Shown piece after piece: positions 17,288 through 26,824 of a DNA stretch of 64,000 nucleotides (position 1 is the first letter of the stretch; every line of letters starts with the position of its first letter). Position numbers and translations under genes: made by a program. The stretch lies in assembly GCA_029261295.1 (NCBI GenBank), contig JAJDBP010000032.1, positions 62,001 to 126,000 of the forward strand. Direction: 5' to 3'. The stretch is from Nitrospirales bacterium. GTDB lineage: Bacteria > Nitrospirota > Nitrospiria > Nitrospirales > UBA8639. The notes below the pieces were generated by a model. The model did no database searches. It saw nothing but the letters and a program-made list of their open reading frames with translations, and was not told where the DNA came from.

Positions 17288-18616
17288 ATGGAACTCACTT
17301 CGACTCTCATTTGTCCCCAATGCACGCTGTACTCGGCCTCAGAGGCGACCTGCTCCAATTGTGGTGCAAGTCTCTCACCTCATTCTCTAGAATCCTCGAC
17401 TGACCTCATAAGTTCAACAGACTTGGGGGATAGTAACTTGGAATCTCCCATCCAGGAAGATTCCGAACAAGGCTCCTCAAATGGACACAACAATCAACCT
17501 CCCGCCTCCGAACCCCCTCAAACTGCGGGCTCATCTAGCATCTCCAAATACCATCCAATTTTTTGGGGACAAGGGCAAACCCTTTTTGGAATCTTTATCG
17601 TCAATACCTTTTATACCTTACTGACCCTTGGCATCTATTCCTTCTGGGGCCGCGTGCGAATCCGGCAATATTTAAGTAACCAAACCAGTCTGGCCAAAAT
17701 TCGATTTTCCTATCATGGAACTGGGATGGAACTACTCAAAGGGTCACTCAAAGCCCTCGTCATTTTTGGAATCCCATATATCTTTCTCAGTTTTGTGCCA
17801 ATTATTTGGGAACAGATTCCCTCATGGATTCCCAACGCCTTAGCCGGGCTCATGGTCCTTTTTTTCATACCCGTGGCCGTCGTCGGAGCCCAGCGGTATC
17901 GGTTAAGCCGAACCGCCTTTGGAGCCATTCGCTTTTCCTTTCGCGGGCAAGTGAAAACTTATATGAAAATTTGGTTTACCGGAACTTTTCTCACATTCAT
18001 GACAGCTGGTGTCTACTACCCATTCTTTGAAAATACTCGACGAGAGTTTCTCACTTCACGCACATATTTGGGCAACCGTCACTTTTCCTATAAGGGGGCT
18101 GGCATGGACCTCCTTAAAATTTATGGGAAAGCATTAGGGTTGATTGCGGTTACCGCTTTGGTCACCTCTCTATCCTTAATTGGATTTTCTGGGATCGATT
18201 TTGGCCCAGATTTCCAAAGTTCCCTGACGGTTTGGTTTCTGGAAGAGGATCAAAAGCCCTGGCTTCTCACTAGCCTGCTTATTAATGTTGCGGCTGCCAT
18301 GTGGGCTTGGTTTTATTTGCAGGTAGCCAAACAACGTTATTTCTGGAACCATTCCACCTTCGGGAACGCTCCGTTTCAATTTAGGGCTTCTACCTGGAAC
18401 CTTATTGAATTACGTGTCACCAATTTTTTGATGCTTGTTCTGACATTTGGATTAGCCTGGTCGTGGGTTCAGGTTCGAAACCTCCAATTTTTGTATTACT
18501 ACCTTGAACTCTCAGGTCCATTAGACATTTACCAAATCGAACAAGAAGCCCTGGATGCCTCACCCACTGGGGAGGAGTTGGCCGGGTACTTTGACGCCGG
18601 ATTTGATTTGGGCTAG
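17288..18616 (+). CDS. YjgN/DUF898-family inner-membrane protein with an N-terminal zinc ribbon
   Basis: Protein of 442 aa. The N terminus is a small zinc ribbon (CPQCTLYSASEATCSNCGAS), followed by a ~65-residue Ser/Glu-rich linker and a DUF898 (YjgN) membrane domain. The family repeat (FGIFIVNTFYTLLTLGIYSF with WGRVRIRQY) recurs three times, each with two hydrophobic helices. The zinc ribbon is an addition relative to E. coli YjgN. An M48 protease gene follows after 72 bases, the pairing often seen for this family. Function of YjgN itself is not established. Confidence 0.88.
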   Translation: MELTSTLICPQCTLYSASEATCSNCGASLSPHSLESSTDLISSTDLGDSNLESPIQEDSEQGSSNGHNNQPPASEPPQTAGSSSISKYHPIFWGQGQTLFGIFIVNTFYTLLTLGIYSFWGRVRIRQYLSNQTSLAKIRFSYHGTGMELLKGSLKALVIFGIPYIFLSFVPIIWEQIPSWIPNALAGLMVLFFIPVAVVGAQRYRLSRTAFGAIRFSFRGQVKTYMKIWFTGTFLTFMTAGVYYPFFENTRREFLTSRTYLGNRHFSYKGAGMDLLKIYGKALGLIAVTALVTSLSLIGFSGIDFGPDFQSSLTVWFLEEDQKPWLLTSLLINVAAAMWAWFYLQVAKQRYFWNHSTFGNAPFQFRASTWNLIELRVTNFLMLVLTFGLAWSWVQVRNLQFLYYYLELSGPLDIYQIEQEALDASPTGEELAGYFDAGFDLG

Positions 18617-18688
18617 TCGCCTCTTCACTCAGTTAACCTGGCACACAACCCCATCAATTCTATTCCTGTCTTCAAAAAAGTTTGAGCA

Positions 18689-19825
18689 ATGGGAACTCCT
18701 GTCATGACGACCCAAACAACGTGGAAAGGGACGTTCTACGACGGACGTTCACTTATTCCCCAAGCTGTGTCGATCTTCGTTGAGCAAACAGGTCTGACCT
18801 TCCAGCTCGCATCTGGAATACACCAGCATTGGCCTTATGCCCAAATACAACAAACTCAAGGGCGCTATTCCGGTGAAGAGGTCCGACTAGAACATGGCAC
18901 AGGGCTATGCGAAACCCTTGTGATTCCCAATGCCAATATTCTCTTAGCGATTCATGAAATTGGAAGGGAAGAGGCTAGCCACTTCCATCATCCTGGCACG
19001 CGCCGTAAACGGGTCTATTGGACCGTGGCTGCAGCCCTCGCTGCCCTGCCCATTGTCTATGCTATTTTCACATGGGGAGTACCCTCTTTAGCTGGACCAA
19101 TCACAGCGGCCATCCCCATTTCATGGGAAACAAAATTGGGGAAGTTTGTTCAGCAAGAATTCACGGAAGAAGATGAGGTATGCCAAGATCCCAAACTAAA
19201 TAAGACCATTGAATCTATAATGGACAGACTCCTCAAGCCCATGAATGAACGCTCTTACCAATTTCAGGTTACGGTCGTGGACAGTCCAATGGTCAATGCC
19301 ATGGCAGCGCCCGGTGGGTATTTGATTGTGTTTCGGGGACTTCTTCAGGATACGGATTCTCCGGAAGAACTAGCCGGAGTGTTAGCCCATGAGATTCAAC
19401 ATGTCATGTTGCGACATGGCATGCGGCTGATTGTCCAACATGTTTCCATGGCCTTCATCATTGCCGCATTGAGCGGTGATGCAAGCGGCATGCTCTCATA
19501 TGGGTTTCAAGCTGCGCAAACCTTGCAAGCGTTGTCTTATAGTCGTGAAGCCGAGAATCAAGCAGACGAACAAGGGTTGGCCTTACTGCAACAAGCCGGC
19601 ATCAATCCCGAAGGCATGATGTCGTTTTTCGATAAGCTCGGTGAAGACGAAGAAGACTCGTCTCCCTTTCGATATTTTTCTACCCATCCTCCCACCACCG
19701 AACGACGAGATCACCTTGAAGATCTTGAATCGGCCAACTCTATGCACTATCGGGAATTCTCAGTTGGGCAGGATTGGGAAATGACTCGCGATCTCTGTGG
19801 GACGGAATCGGGAGAAAACGAATAG
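18689..19825 (+). CDS. Membrane-anchored M48-family metalloprotease
   Basis: Protein of 378 aa. An N-terminal ~105-residue cytoplasmic-looking domain is followed by a helix (VYWTVAAALAALPIVYAIF) and the M48 peptidase domain. The zinc site is clear: LAHEIQHVMLRHG supplies HExxH, and SREAENQADEQGL supplies the third ligand Glu. The rest matches periplasmic M48 proteases of the BepA/LoiP kind (AMAAPGGYLIVFRGLL, YFSTHPPTTERRDHL). It follows the YjgN-like gene and is probably cotranscribed, suggesting envelope quality control. A second ATG five codons in (18704) is a possible alternative start. Confidence 0.9.
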   Translation: MGTPVMTTQTTWKGTFYDGRSLIPQAVSIFVEQTGLTFQLASGIHQHWPYAQIQQTQGRYSGEEVRLEHGTGLCETLVIPNANILLAIHEIGREEASHFHHPGTRRKRVYWTVAAALAALPIVYAIFTWGVPSLAGPITAAIPISWETKLGKFVQQEFTEEDEVCQDPKLNKTIESIMDRLLKPMNERSYQFQVTVVDSPMVNAMAAPGGYLIVFRGLLQDTDSPEELAGVLAHEIQHVMLRHGMRLIVQHVSMAFIIAALSGDASGMLSYGFQAAQTLQALSYSREAENQADEQGLALLQQAGINPEGMMSFFDKLGEDEEDSSPFRYFSTHPPTTERRDHLEDLESANSMHYREFSVGQDWEMTRDLCGTESGENE

Positions 19826-19854
19826 TCTCATGAGGGCGGGAACAGAATCGTCGG

Positions 19855-20139
19855 CTACTTCTTTCGAAATGAAATGTGATCTTTGTATTCCTCAATCGCG
19901 GCCATTAACGACTTTGCTCCTAACGGAATATTCGCTTCCAAGGCGTCTTCAATTTCTTCGTCATCAATAATTACTTCAAAGCACTCGTGCTGATTGGTCA
20001 TGACCATCCCCTTCTCAACTTGCCGAGGCATATAAAGCTCAGTCCATACTTCCTTCTCCACCAAACAAACGTCTCGAAACCTTTCATAGAGAAGGGCTTT
20101 ACGTTCTTCATCAGAAATTATGAGCGGATTATTTTCCAT
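19855..20139 (-). CDS. Small acidic conserved-looking hypothetical protein
   Basis: Protein of 94 aa, soluble and acidic, with a Lys-rich end (HISFRKK). A GGGAGA Shine-Dalgarno lies about nine bases before the ATG. No motif is recognised; the sequence is mostly helical with a short acidic patch (IIDDEEIEDALE). It is convergent with the M48 gene (29-base gap). Confidence 0.6.
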   Translation of the reverse strand: MENNPLIISDEERKALLYERFRDVCLVEKEVWTELYMPRQVEKGMVMTNQHECFEVIIDDEEIEDALEANIPLGAKSLMAAIEEYKDHISFRKK

Positions 20140-20230
20140 ATCAACACATCTCCCTTTTCAAGCGAATATTATTTCCTTGTTTTTCTACTCTCCCCTTTGC
20201 CCCCCGGTCAAGTATGGGGAAGAAAGACCC

Positions 20231-20881
20231 TTATTCTCCGAAGACGTCAATCCATGGGTCATGGCCCAAAACCCACAAATAAAAGAATGTGCCCAACCAG
20301 CCATGATACAAGCCCAGAGGCCAAAGATTGCGATCACGAAGATAGCAGGGAATAAAGAAACAAGCCATGGCACCGGTCGCCAACATCAACAACCATCCAT
20401 CTGGATAATGCACCAGTGAAAACAGGAAAACCCCAACTGGGAACGCTACCATCCAACCCGGCTTGGGAAAGAGGGTCATGAGGTTTGCGACAACAAGCGC
20501 TTGCACGAGAAATTGCTGAAGAATTCCCCATAACGGATAGAGCAGGAGTAACACGAGAATGTGTCCTTGCCATAGAACACGGCCCTGGGCTAGGCCGTAC
20601 CAGGCCATCAGACTCGCACTCATCACAAAGATCACGGAGGGCCAAACAAAGGCAGACGAAAGGTTCTTAGTTTGAAATCCCCACTTTCCCCACAGGCTTG
20701 AATCCTGTTTGATTCGCCAAGCGATATAACTACTCCAACTTAAGCTTGCCAGCGCAATAAATATTCCTTTGCCCGCAAGACTTTGAAATACCAGATGTAA
20801 AACACCCGTGGCCGCAACCGCCGCCGCCTCAAACCACAAGGGTAACTCTTTAGGAGAATTTTGAGTCATAACCTGGAGCAT
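20231..20881 (-). CDS. CPBP-like (CAAX protease/bacteriocin-processing) membrane protein with a divergent active site
   Basis: Protein of 216 aa with about six or seven hydrophobic helices. The second half has the layout of CPBP glutamic-type intramembrane proteases: WGILQQFLVQALVVANL at the EExxxR position, FSLVHYPDGWLLML at motif 2, and LWPLGLYHGWLGTFFYLW at motif 3. The paired Glu is replaced by Gln-Gln and the Arg by Gln, so proteolytic activity is doubtful, although the helix-borne His residues remain. An alternative start is the ATG four codons downstream. Confidence 0.65.
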   Translation of the reverse strand: MLQVMTQNSPKELPLWFEAAAVAATGVLHLVFQSLAGKGIFIALASLSWSSYIAWRIKQDSSLWGKWGFQTKNLSSAFVWPSVIFVMSASLMAWYGLAQGRVLWQGHILVLLLLYPLWGILQQFLVQALVVANLMTLFPKPGWMVAFPVGVFLFSLVHYPDGWLLMLATGAMACFFIPCYLRDRNLWPLGLYHGWLGTFFYLWVLGHDPWIDVFGE

Positions 20882-20979
20882 TAAACTTCAACAAGGCAGA
20901 GGATTTATTGTTGGTGGTCTTTCCCCTATTTCAACAAAAGAAGAAGGGAAAGAACGATGCCGCAACTTGAAAAATTTCT

Positions 20980-22548
20980 TTAATGACTTCCAAAACCCCC
21001 ACCACCTGGGCTTTCAATTGTGAGAACATCGTCCTTTTGTATTAAAATCGAACATTTGCCTGGAAGATCCTTTTCCACACCATTCTGTTTCAAACGATTA
21101 CGGCCTGGTTGCCCTGACTTTCCAGCCTCCAGGCCAAAAGGTTGAGTCACTCGGCGATCGCACAAAAGAGTGACTTCAGCCGATTGAAGAAATTCGTAGG
21201 TTCGTATAAGTCCGTTTCCACCTTGCTGCCGGCCCTTACCTCCTGAACCTTCGCGCAAAGCATAACGTAAAATTCGAAATGGATAGGCATACTCAAGGGC
21301 CTCGACCGGAGTATTCAGAGTATTGGTCATGTGTGAATGTCGTCCACTCACGCCATGTGAATGAGGCCCGGCTCCCATTCCCCCGCCAATAGTTTCATAA
21401 TAGGCAAATGGACGACCATGACGTGCATCCCATCCACCAATGGTCAGATTGTTCATGGTACCCTGACTCGCAGCAGGAATTCGTTCAGGACAGGCTTGTG
21501 CCAACGCACCCAGCAACACATCTACAATTCGCTGAGAGGTTTCGACATTTCCCGCTGCAACGGCTGAAGGATGTCGTGCATTTACCAACGTCCCCTCAGG
21601 CGCAATAATGTGTATGGGCCTCAAGCATCCACTATTGGCTGGTATATCCAATCCCAACACACAACGGAACACATAGGCGACGGACGACAAGGTGACAGGA
21701 TAGACCGCATTGATACTACCTGCTCGTTGGGCATCGGTTCCCGAAAAATCTACAGTTGCTCGTTCTCTTTCTATCGTAACCGCCACTTTGATAACCGCAG
21801 GTTTCTCGGCAAACCCATCCCCATCGAGGGCATCTTCAAAGGCATAACACCCGATGGGCAACTGGCCCAGCAACTGACACGTCATCCGTTCGCTGTAATT
21901 AAGCAAGGCATCCATATCTGCCAAAAGTGTTTGCACACCAAACCGTTTCGCCAATTCTTGCATTCTCTCCATGCCAATGTGGTTGGCAGCCAACTGCGCC
22001 TGCAAGTCTCCAACTCGTTCATCCGGCGTGCGAACATTGGCCATGAGTAGGCGCCACACATCTTCATTCTTTTGACCATTCACCATCAATTTAACGGGTG
22101 GAATTATGAACCCCTCTTGAAAGATTTCTTGCGAGAGCGGCATAGAGCCCGCCGACATGCCACCAACATCAGCATGGTGAGCCCGATTCGCGACAAATCC
22201 TAATAGAGTGGATTCAGTGTGACCGTTCACAAAAATTGGAGAAACGACCGTAATGTCAGGCAGATGGGTACCACCTCGATAGGGATCATTGACCATGGCC
22301 ACATCCCCAGGGGCAAATGTCAGCGTTTCAAGACAGCCTTGCACGGAAAGGGGCATGGCACCAAGATGCACTGGAATATGAGCGGCTTGGGCCACCAAAT
22401 TTCCGGTCTCGTCAAAAACGGCACAAGAGAAATCGCAGCGTTCTTTAATGTTTGATGAGAAGGCTGCCCTTTGCAGCCGGGCACCCATTTCTTCAGCCAC
22501 AGACACCAACCGGTGTTTCATGACTTCTGTACGAATGGGATCATCCAT
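20980..22548 (-). CDS. hyuB: Hydantoinase/5-oxoprolinase subunit B
   Basis: Protein of 522 aa, the B half of an ATP-dependent hydantoinase or oxoprolinase. Recognisable by AAFSSNIKERCDFSCAVFDE, MVNDPYRGGTHLPDITVV, the ANRAHHADVGG motif and the Gly-rich end SPGGGGFGSH. The ATG at 22546-22548 has GGAG six bases upstream and overlaps the hyuA stop by eight bases; a start at 22599 would overlap 59 bases. With HyuA it hydrolyses a cyclic amide, in the cytoplasm; whether the substrate is oxoproline or a hydantoin cannot be told. Confidence 0.92.
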   Translation of the reverse strand: MDDPIRTEVMKHRLVSVAEEMGARLQRAAFSSNIKERCDFSCAVFDETGNLVAQAAHIPVHLGAMPLSVQGCLETLTFAPGDVAMVNDPYRGGTHLPDITVVSPIFVNGHTESTLLGFVANRAHHADVGGMSAGSMPLSQEIFQEGFIIPPVKLMVNGQKNEDVWRLLMANVRTPDERVGDLQAQLAANHIGMERMQELAKRFGVQTLLADMDALLNYSERMTCQLLGQLPIGCYAFEDALDGDGFAEKPAVIKVAVTIERERATVDFSGTDAQRAGSINAVYPVTLSSVAYVFRCVLGLDIPANSGCLRPIHIIAPEGTLVNARHPSAVAAGNVETSQRIVDVLLGALAQACPERIPAASQGTMNNLTIGGWDARHGRPFAYYETIGGGMGAGPHSHGVSGRHSHMTNTLNTPVEALEYAYPFRILRYALREGSGGKGRQQGGNGLIRTYEFLQSAEVTLLCDRRVTQPFGLEAGKSGQPGRNRLKQNGVEKDLPGKCSILIQKDDVLTIESPGGGGFGSH

Positions 22549-24580
22549 CCGCAGCTCCAACGTCAATGATGATATTTGAATAGGCATCGATTGAGGCATG
22601 GTCTTGAAGCGCGAGATATACCGTCGTGTCGTCCATTACCAGAATCGCCGGCCCTGAAACTTTATGGCCTGGCTGCAAACGACTGCCCCAATAATGTGGC
22701 ACGGCTTCAACCCTATTACTCAACACGACGGAACGCTCCTCCCATTTGGCGGAGGATGAGTCGGGTGATGCTAATGGTTGACAAGGAATAGGTGGAGGGG
22801 TGATTCGACCAATGGCACAAACCCTGACATTCACGATTTCAATCGGCGCATCTGGTTGCGAATACCCATAAGCTTCCTGATGAACCCGATCAAAGTCTTG
22901 CCGAAATTCTGAGGTCAAAGGAACGTTGATATCAAAGGATTGTCCTACATAGCGGATATCCACCGTTCGAGTCATCACAGCCTGTTCAGGAGAAATATTT
23001 TCTCGGAATAAGTCCTCTTTTCCTTGCCGAACCATTCCGACTGTCTGCAATTGAAGCATTTCAAATGTCGTGTCATTCGGTAGCATCACCGTCTGCACAT
23101 AATCCAATTGTACATCAGCAGCCAACATACCTAATGCCGAGAGAGTCGCAGCCATTGGCGGAATCAAGACATGGGGAATTCCTAGGGCTCTGGCCAAATC
23201 ACAAGCATGCAACCCCCCAGCGCCACCAAAGGAAACCAAGGCGGCCTCACGTGGGTCTTCCCCTCGTTCGACAGAAATTACCCGAAGCGCTCGTTCCATA
23301 TGAGCATTGGCGATTTGAATCATGCCCAGGGCAAGGTTTTGTCGAATATCTAAACCAGGCAATGCTTGAAGAGAAATCTGTCGACCTAATTCTTCAAAGG
23401 CATCATATGCAGCTTCGGCCTTCAACGTCATTTGTCCGCCAAGAAACCCATCGGCCGGCAATCGCCCGAGAACAACATGAGCATCAGTCACCGTCGGGAA
23501 GCGGCCTCCCCGTCCATAACAAGCCGGTCCAGGATCGGCTCCGGCACTTCCCGGGCCCACCCGAAGATTGCCACCAGCATCAACCATCGCCAATGAGCCT
23601 CCACCTGAGCCCACCGTATGAATATCAATCACCGGGACACGAATAGGGCACCCTCCCACCTCGGCTTCAGATGTGACACGAATTTCATCATTGACGAATG
23701 AAACATCGGTAGAGGTTCCACCCATATCAAAGGTCAAAATACGTGTAAAGCCTGCTAACCCCGCCACAAATCTCGCACCCACAACCCCACCAGCCGGCCC
23801 AGACAAAATTGATCGCACTCCATGCCCTCGCGCTTGCGAAACAGATATGCGTCCCCCATTTGACTGTAGAATATGAAATTCAGTGGGTGTCATCTCTTGT
23901 TCTAGCCTACCAAGATAGGTGTCTAGGACCGGTGAGACATAGGCATTCACGACTGTCGTACTGGTTCGTTCATATTCGCGAAACTCGGGCAATATTTCTG
24001 AAGAAGCTGTCACAAAGAACCCTTCCGCCCGCAGTTGGGTGGCGACCCATTGTTCATGTACCGGATTCATAAACGAAAAGAGAAACGAGACCGCGACCGA
24101 TTCGACATTCTGATTTTTTAATGTTTTTATAATCGACTTGAGTTCGCGTTCCTCAAGAGGCGTGACAATGTTTCCCTCATAGTCCATCCGTTCGGTCAGT
24201 TCGAAAGACCATTCACGTGAAACTAATGGTGGAGGAATTGACGGGAAAAGATCATAGAGTTTCGGGCGGTCTTGGCGTCCAATCTGCAACACATCTCGAA
24301 ACCCTTTTGTCGTAATGAACGCGGTACGAGCACCTTTCCGTTCTAAAATGGCATTGGTCGCAACAGTTGAACCATGCACAACATGACGATTGCCAGAATG
24401 TGAAAATTGTTCTAACCCCTGCAACACGGCTTCAGCAGGATCCGATGGGGTCGAAAGAATTTTTCGCCGCTCCAGAGATCGATTGTTAGGGGAATACACG
24501 ACAAAATCAGTGAACGTCCCTCCAATATCAATACCGATCCAGAATTCTTGTTGATTGTTTTGGGACATCAGGAGCGCCAT
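22541..24580 (-). CDS. hyuA: Hydantoinase/5-oxoprolinase subunit A
   Basis: Protein of 679 aa with the actin-like ATPase fold of HyuA. Motifs: WIGIDIGGTFTDFVVY near the N terminus, VVHGSTVATNAILERKGART, RILTFDMGGTSTDVSFV and VGSGGGSLAMVDAGG. It binds ATP and, with HyuB, opens a cyclic amide. The start is one of several clustered in-frame codons (GTG 24595, ATG 24580, ATG 24568); I chose 24580. A two-gene operon with hyuB; an exported FG-GAP protein gene lies upstream on the same strand after the next intergenic space. Confidence 0.92.
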   Translation of the reverse strand: MALLMSQNNQQEFWIGIDIGGTFTDFVVYSPNNRSLERRKILSTPSDPAEAVLQGLEQFSHSGNRHVVHGSTVATNAILERKGARTAFITTKGFRDVLQIGRQDRPKLYDLFPSIPPPLVSREWSFELTERMDYEGNIVTPLEERELKSIIKTLKNQNVESVAVSFLFSFMNPVHEQWVATQLRAEGFFVTASSEILPEFREYERTSTTVVNAYVSPVLDTYLGRLEQEMTPTEFHILQSNGGRISVSQARGHGVRSILSGPAGGVVGARFVAGLAGFTRILTFDMGGTSTDVSFVNDEIRVTSEAEVGGCPIRVPVIDIHTVGSGGGSLAMVDAGGNLRVGPGSAGADPGPACYGRGGRFPTVTDAHVVLGRLPADGFLGGQMTLKAEAAYDAFEELGRQISLQALPGLDIRQNLALGMIQIANAHMERALRVISVERGEDPREAALVSFGGAGGLHACDLARALGIPHVLIPPMAATLSALGMLAADVQLDYVQTVMLPNDTTFEMLQLQTVGMVRQGKEDLFRENISPEQAVMTRTVDIRYVGQSFDINVPLTSEFRQDFDRVHQEAYGYSQPDAPIEIVNVRVCAIGRITPPPIPCQPLASPDSSSAKWEERSVVLSNRVEAVPHYWGSRLQPGHKVSGPAILVMDDTTVYLALQDHASIDAYSNIIIDVGAADG

Positions 24581-24672
24581 CTTTCTTAGATTCACAGAAA
24601 AACAAAACAGCAGAAGAATACAATATTGGTCGGGTAGGATTGAAGAGAGGCTGAAAGATTCGGCTGAACGGT

Positions 24673-26184
24673 TTAACTCTTGTGAACACCTTTTAACGCC
24701 ACGCGACGTGGGCTGCCACTCGCATTATCTTGGATGGTGAGGGTGGCGTAATGGGTCCCAACGTCTTGACTGACAAATTTCACTTTTAGTGAACAAGATT
24801 CTCCTGTGCGAAGTGTGGTGCCTTGACAGGTATTGCCCTCCATGACAAAAGCGCTAGCACCCGTACCCGAAATTTCAATCATTTTGATCCGAAGGAGACC
24901 TAGCCCAATATTGGAAAACCTCACCGGTTGCGAGGAAGGCTGTGCAGCCACGATGGAAGCACTCGCTGGTTCAAACACCAACACATCGGTGTTCATACTG
25001 GGCAAGGGAATAGCCCCACCGCCACTCAAGAGCACCGAGACCCCATCGACATTGGTACTGGCTGTCGCTAAATCAGGTATTAAGTCTTGATCGAAATCTT
25101 GGACTACCATAGCCGCAGGCGTGGCTCCCACTCCAAAATGCCCAACTGTTGTAAACGAACCCGTCCCGTCTCCGACAAACAATGAGAGACTATTGGAATC
25201 TCGATTCACTACAACAAGATCTAATTCGCCGTCCTGATTTACATCCTGAAGCTCCACACCTACCGGGGCAAACCCTACTTTCAAGGGGTCGAGCATGCGA
25301 AATTCTCCTGGCCGTTGCTGAAGAAGAATACGAACCGTATCGCCATACAAACTCGTCACAGCCAGGTCCATCTGTCCATTATGATCAATATCAGCCCCAT
25401 GAATGGCGCTCAAGGTGAACCCAGGCTTCAGATCCTTAAATGTTTGGAAGATTCCATCACCCATGTTTTTTAATAGAGAGACAAGTCCATTCGCAGAACT
25501 CCAGCTCGGCTGACTCCAGGTCACCGCTAAATCGGGAACACCATCTTGTGTAAAATCTCCGACGTATACCCCTGTTGGAAACATTTCCTTCCCACGGCCC
25601 TCTTCATAGAACATTGGTTCTTGCAAGGATCCTTTTCCATCATTCATAAGGACGCTGAGATTAAAGGGAGGGTAATAACCAAATCGACCGCTATTAGCCG
25701 TCACCACATCACTCCAGCCGTCTCCGTTCAGATCACGCACCACTAAAAAAGTCGTCCCCTTCCCCGCACTCTGATTGGTCAATGATTGAAATAGTCCCTT
25801 CCCATCACCTTTGAGAATTGTGATCTGATCTGACCCACTTAAAGCCAAAACCAAATCAAGCACACCATCCCGATCCATATCTTCAGCTACCAACGCCAAG
25901 GGAATTTTTCCTACGCCAAATGATATGGCCGATCGAAACGTGCCGTTTCCATTTCCCAATAAAATAGAGACATCATCCGATGTCCCATTCACCGTCGCCA
26001 AATCACCATATCCATCACCATTGAAATCTCCCGAGGTAATGGCTTGTGGAGCCCGTCCAACAGGATTACTCGGGGTCGGGGTATAGGTCAGATTCTGTGC
26101 CTGAGCAGAATGGTTCAACCCGCCAACCCAGGCACACAGCAATCCTATGAAAAGAATGCGATGAATAAGGTTGATTGTGACCAT
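24673..26184 (-). CDS. Exported FG-GAP/VCBS-repeat protein with a C-terminal ASH-like Ig domain
   Basis: Protein of 503 aa with a signal peptide ending near NHSAQAQ. Residues ~35-390 are seven or so FG-GAP/VCBS repeats with Ca-binding signatures such as DFNGDGYGDLATVNG, DMDRDGVLDLVLAL and DVNQDGELDLVVV, predicted to form a beta propeller. The last ~100 residues resemble an ASH/choice-of-anchor Ig domain (CQGTTLRTGESCSLKVKF). Such proteins are extracytoplasmic and usually adhesive or structural. It starts seven bases after the small gene upstream, so the two are probably cotranscribed. Confidence 0.88.
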   Translation of the reverse strand: MVTINLIHRILFIGLLCAWVGGLNHSAQAQNLTYTPTPSNPVGRAPQAITSGDFNGDGYGDLATVNGTSDDVSILLGNGNGTFRSAISFGVGKIPLALVAEDMDRDGVLDLVLALSGSDQITILKGDGKGLFQSLTNQSAGKGTTFLVVRDLNGDGWSDVVTANSGRFGYYPPFNLSVLMNDGKGSLQEPMFYEEGRGKEMFPTGVYVGDFTQDGVPDLAVTWSQPSWSSANGLVSLLKNMGDGIFQTFKDLKPGFTLSAIHGADIDHNGQMDLAVTSLYGDTVRILLQQRPGEFRMLDPLKVGFAPVGVELQDVNQDGELDLVVVNRDSNSLSLFVGDGTGSFTTVGHFGVGATPAAMVVQDFDQDLIPDLATASTNVDGVSVLLSGGGAIPLPSMNTDVLVFEPASASIVAAQPSSQPVRFSNIGLGLLRIKMIEISGTGASAFVMEGNTCQGTTLRTGESCSLKVKFVSQDVGTHYATLTIQDNASGSPRRVALKGVHKS

Positions 26185-26191
26185 CAGAGGT

Positions 26192-26452
26192 TTAATTAAG
26201 TGAAGGGTCCGAATATGATTTTTCTAACACAATTTCAATCTCGTCGGTCGCTGCCATTCCTCGGTTTCGAAAACGCGCAGCCCATTCCGGATATTGCTCT
26301 AACGTTTTAAAAATACTTTTGACGATATCTGGTTTTAATTGGGCCTCCCATTGTTCCAACCATGCTCGCTCATCATCATCGCCCTCATATTCATCTGGAA
26401 ACTTAGCCTCTAGGGAAAAGCGCAGATTAAACGATTGGTCTTCTTGATACAT
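26192..26452 (-). CDS. Small acidic hypothetical protein
   Basis: Protein of 86 aa, soluble, with an acidic patch (YEGDDDERAWLEQWEAQLKP) and a basic helix (WAARFRNRG). It looks like the DNA-independent small proteins that accompany FG-GAP genes, but no family is recognised. It is seven bases upstream of the FG-GAP gene on the same strand. Confidence 0.6.
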   Translation of the reverse strand: MYQEDQSFNLRFSLEAKFPDEYEGDDDERAWLEQWEAQLKPDIVKSIFKTLEQYPEWAARFRNRGMAATDEIEIVLEKSYSDPSLN

Positions 26453-26560
26453 ATTTTCTCCTTATTTCACCCATGGCCAGCAGTCCCAGTTCGTTGTTCA
26501 CTTGTCACATCCGTACATAGGATAGAATTACCATGTCATTCAAAAGGAGGTCCAGAACCC

Positions 26561-26785
26561 ATGCCGATTTTCGCCTATAAATGCCAAAAATGTTCTTCCC
26601 ATTTTGACCTATTGGTCCATGCCGCTACGACTCCAGCATGACCTAAATGCCAGGGGAATAATTTAGAAAAACAACTCACGGGCTTTGCGGTGGGCGGGAC
26701 AAGCAATGCTATGAGCTTTACTGATCCGGGCAGTTGTGGATCATGCGGCGACTCTCAAGGACCTGGCGCCTGCTCAGTGAACTAA
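26561..26785 (+). pseudogene. FmdB-family zinc-ribbon protein interrupted by an in-frame TGA at a zinc-ligand Cys position
   Basis: A good Shine-Dalgarno (AAAGGAGG, 26543-26550) precedes an ATG. The frame reads MPIFAYKCQKCSSHFDLLVH, six more residues, then TGA (26639-26641), then PKCQGNNLEKQLTGFAVGG and a Cys-rich end CGSCGDSQGPGACSVN, stop at 26785. In FmdB zinc ribbons the interrupted position is the first Cys of the second CPxC knuckle, so TGA replaces a Cys codon. The frame resumes without a shift. A nonsense mutation is the default reading; readthrough or selenocysteine insertion is possible (a six-base stem with a GGGG-containing loop lies at 26643-26666). Confidence 0.8.
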
Positions 26786-26824
26786 GACTTCGCCAAAAAT
26801 TACCATTTAAGAAATTGTAGAGGA

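Noticed and set aside
23065-23646. 193-residue plus-strand open frame inside hyuA
   Set aside because: Antisense to a well-supported gene, His/Gln/Pro-rich composition and no motif; a shadow frame.
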